Shown piece by piece: positions 32,871 to 34,350 of a stretch of DNA of 34,350 nt. The translations under genes were made by a program, and so were the position numbers. The stretch is from positions 1-34,350 of the forward strand of contig NZ_JABSSM010000046.1 of assembly GCF_013214165.1 (NCBI RefSeq), read 5' to 3'. The notes under the pieces were generated by a model that did no database searches, was not told the DNA's origin, and was given only the letters and a program-made list of their open reading frames with translations. The DNA comes from Shewanella sp. (GTDB lineage: Bacteria > Pseudomonadota > Gammaproteobacteria > Enterobacterales > Shewanellaceae). How positions within the stretch are numbered: position 1 is the stretch's first letter; the number at the start of each line of letters is the position of its first letter.

Positions 32871-33975
32871 GACTATCACCATGCTTACGGCCTGCTCTAA
32901 GCCCTCGACACTGACATCTACACCTAGCTCTATGGCAAGCCTGCTAGGCGATGATGCAGCTGGCTATACTGCGGTTGATAAACAGAGGAAGATTAGTTTT
33001 CCCGAAGATCATCTATCCCACGATGATTTTCGTCAGGAGTGGTGGTATCTCACCGCGAATTTAGAGACTGATGAGGGAGAACCATTGGGGCTGCAATGGA
33101 CCCAGTTTCGTGTCGCCCTATCCCCTGAGAAAGCCTCTGAACAAGCCTCTGAAAAAGCCGCTTCACCCACTAGGCTCACAGATTCAGGCTGGGCCAGCAA
33201 TCACATTTTTATGACCCATGGGGCCGTCACCACTAAAACTTCACACCTTGCCGAAGAGAGATGGTCGAGGCGCCATCCCAGACTGGCCGATGTCTCAAGC
33301 AATCCCCTCACCATCAAGATAGATGACTGGCAGTGGACGGGCACAGGTGAAGACTTGTTCCCGGCCAGGCTCAGGGTCGATGCCGAACAATTTAGCTACC
33401 AGTTAACCCTGCAAACGAGCGCGCCCTATCAGCTCCAGGGAGAGCAAGGCTACAGCATCAAGAGTGCCGACGCCTCGGTGGCCTCCCATTATTACAGCCA
33501 GCCTTTTATCCGAGTGTCGGGCACTGTGACTATCGACGGAGAACATCATAGCGTCAACGGCGATGCCTGGTTAGACCGCGAGTGGAGCTCGCAGTTTCTC
33601 AACAAGACGCAAGCTGGCTGGGACTGGTTTGCCCTTAGATTAACAGATGGGTCAAGCTTGATGCTGTTCCAACTGAGGGAGCAAGATAAACCTAGCTTCT
33701 ATAGCGGCCGCAGAATGTTTGCCGATGGCAGCGGCCGTAATATAGCCGCCAAAGATATCCAGCTGCAAGTAGCGAACTGGCATGAAATAGACTCAGTTTA
33801 CTACCCTGTTGCGTGGAATATTTCGATACCCTCTGAAAGTATTGATATTCGCACCCAGGCGCTCAATCCCGATGCAAGAGTCCCTTTAACTATCAGCTAT
33901 TGGGAGGGGCCTGTCATTGTCTCAGGGAGTCATAAAGGTGAGGGCTATATGGAACTGACGGGATATGATCACTAG
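32827..33975 (+). CDS. AttH/CrtC-like lipocalin-domain lipoprotein
   Basis: A 382-residue exported lipoprotein: the lipobox LTAC places the lipidated Cys at residue 23. The mature part matches the AttH family (two lipocalin-like domains, related to carotenoid 1,2-hydratase CrtC). Landmarks are FPEDHLSHDDFRQEWWYLTANLET, LGLQWTQFR, NHIFMTHGAVTT, VNGDAWLDREWSSQFL and WDWFALRLTDGSSLMLFQLR. Genes of this type are often found after an ABC ATPase and an FtsX permease, as here. The function of the trio is not established. AGGGA lies before the ATG. The start overlaps the chimeric small ORF by four bases. Confidence 0.92.
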   Translation: MMPKPPLVMQACLLLTITMLTACSKPSTLTSTPSSMASLLGDDAAGYTAVDKQRKISFPEDHLSHDDFRQEWWYLTANLETDEGEPLGLQWTQFRVALSPEKASEQASEKAASPTRLTDSGWASNHIFMTHGAVTTKTSHLAEERWSRRHPRLADVSSNPLTIKIDDWQWTGTGEDLFPARLRVDAEQFSYQLTLQTSAPYQLQGEQGYSIKSADASVASHYYSQPFIRVSGTVTIDGEHHSVNGDAWLDREWSSQFLNKTQAGWDWFALRLTDGSSLMLFQLREQDKPSFYSGRRMFADGSGRNIAAKDIQLQVANWHEIDSVYYPVAWNISIPSESIDIRTQALNPDARVPLTISYWEGPVIVSGSHKGEGYMELTGYDH

Positions 33976-34052
33976 GGCTTAGATAGCTTTGGCCGTAACC
34001 AATACTAATACTAATAAATTGAAAACCATGAACGTCATTAACAAGCCGCTGT

Positions 34053-34241
34053 TTAATATGATTTTACATCAATATCACTCGCCGAATATTGCTTAAAATG
34101 TTTAGGGACCACTCTGCCAATGAGTGATAGTTGAGGCCGCTGAGCAGAAAGACGATATCGAGTGGGATAAGGCACGATGCAATGCCGACTTACCTCAAGC
34201 GTGGCCAATCCATCGTGCATACTTTTTTGGCTATGTTCCAT
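34053..34241 (-). CDS. Doubtful small ORF overlapping the transposase end
   Basis: A frame of 62 codons from the ATG at 34241, with GGAGG eleven bases before it. It overlaps the end of the probable transposase gene in another frame by 11 bp. The sequence (MEHSQKSMHDGLATLEVSRH...) matches no family that I recognise. It may be an unrelated small protein or a chance frame. Confidence 0.25.
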   Translation of the reverse strand: MEHSQKSMHDGLATLEVSRHCIVPYPTRYRLSAQRPQLSLIGRVVPKHFKQYSASDIDVKSY

Positions 34242-34350
34242 AACATTGTTGTCCTCCATATGCTGCGATCAATATTCGGCGTTTATCTAGCTTTGCGTTA
34301 CTTTCTTTAAACCAAGCGAGATAATGCGATAAGTACTTTGTGGCTACTCC
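34231..34350 (-). CDS. C-terminal end of a probable transposase (IS1595/ISXO2-like), cut by the window edge
   Basis: The minus strand is open from the window edge to a TAG at 34231-34233 and encodes 39 residues: GVATKYLSHYLAWFKESNAK, then LDKRRILIAAYGG and QQCYGT. The phrase GVATKYL.HYL.W resembles the end of ISXO2-like (IS1595 family) transposases. The assignment rests on this short stretch only; the element's body is outside the window. Confidence 0.45.
   Translation of the reverse strand, partial: GVATKYLSHYLAWFKESNAKLDKRRILIAAYGGQQCYGT

Overview
The window looks like a chromosomal segment of a marine gammaproteobacterium, most likely Shewanella. The reasons are the ExeM-type extracellular nuclease with a GlyGly-CTERM tail, sitting next to a hotdog thioesterase, a small membrane protein, a clade-3 catalase and a GDT1-family exporter (an order I recall from Shewanella genomes), the serA-ygfZ neighbourhood, a REP-associated tyrosine transposase with REP-like hairpins, and a TonB-receptor/tryptophan-halogenase/LacI sugar locus. 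The assignment is from recognition only; no search was run.

Layout. 1-8.3 kb is core-like: the end of a GDT1/UPF0016 cation exporter, catalase (katB), a YgjV-like membrane protein, a MenI/YdiI-like thioesterase, the secreted nuclease ExeM, a CsgD/VpsT-like LuxR regulator and a DUF2238 (YjdF) membrane protein. 8.4-11.1 kb carries serA and ygfZ, with a decayed tandem copy of the serA 3' end plus its terminator between them. 11.3-12.8 kb is a gene-poor island: a frameshifted DksA/TraR-type zinc-finger pseudogene, then two diverged inverted copies of a multi-hairpin repeat and a third fragment. 12.8-14.7 kb holds a group II truncated haemoglobin and an FAD-dependent oxidoreductase. 15.1-16.3 kb holds a RAYT transposase with REP-like and direct repeats upstream.

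16.4-29.3 kb is a carbohydrate-use locus. A LacI-family regulator on the plus strand converges on a long minus-strand gene set: secreted (alpha/alpha)-barrel glycoside hydrolase, TonB-dependent receptor, tryptophan-halogenase-family flavoprotein, GH3 beta-glucosidase, SSS sodium/sugar symporter and an MFS permease. A perfect 16-bp palindrome of LacI-operator type (29261-29276) lies upstream of the first gene, and an intrinsic-terminator-like hairpin sits just after the receptor gene. The likely flow is cleavage of a beta-glucan outside or at the cell surface, uptake through the receptor, further cleavage by GH3 in the periplasm, and sugar import by SSS/MFS. A beta-1,2-glucan substrate is possible but unproven.

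29.5-34 kb is an operon for a MacB/Lol-like ABC ATPase, an FtsX-type permease and an AttH/CrtC-like lipoprotein. The right edge has the end of a probable transposase on the minus strand.

The most unusual theme is repeated, independent short tandem duplication at gene ends. It affects serA plus its terminator, the glycoside hydrolase C-terminus (exactly 111 bp, 37 codons, with a stop codon at the start of the second copy), and the ABC permease/lipoprotein junction (about 116 bp, creating a 39-codon chimeric ORF). Shorter arrays occur at 2.5, 11.1, 14.9 and 16.2 kb. The second most unusual item is the covarying hairpin repeat pair at 11.7-12.5 kb, whose loops resemble CsrA-binding GGA loops.
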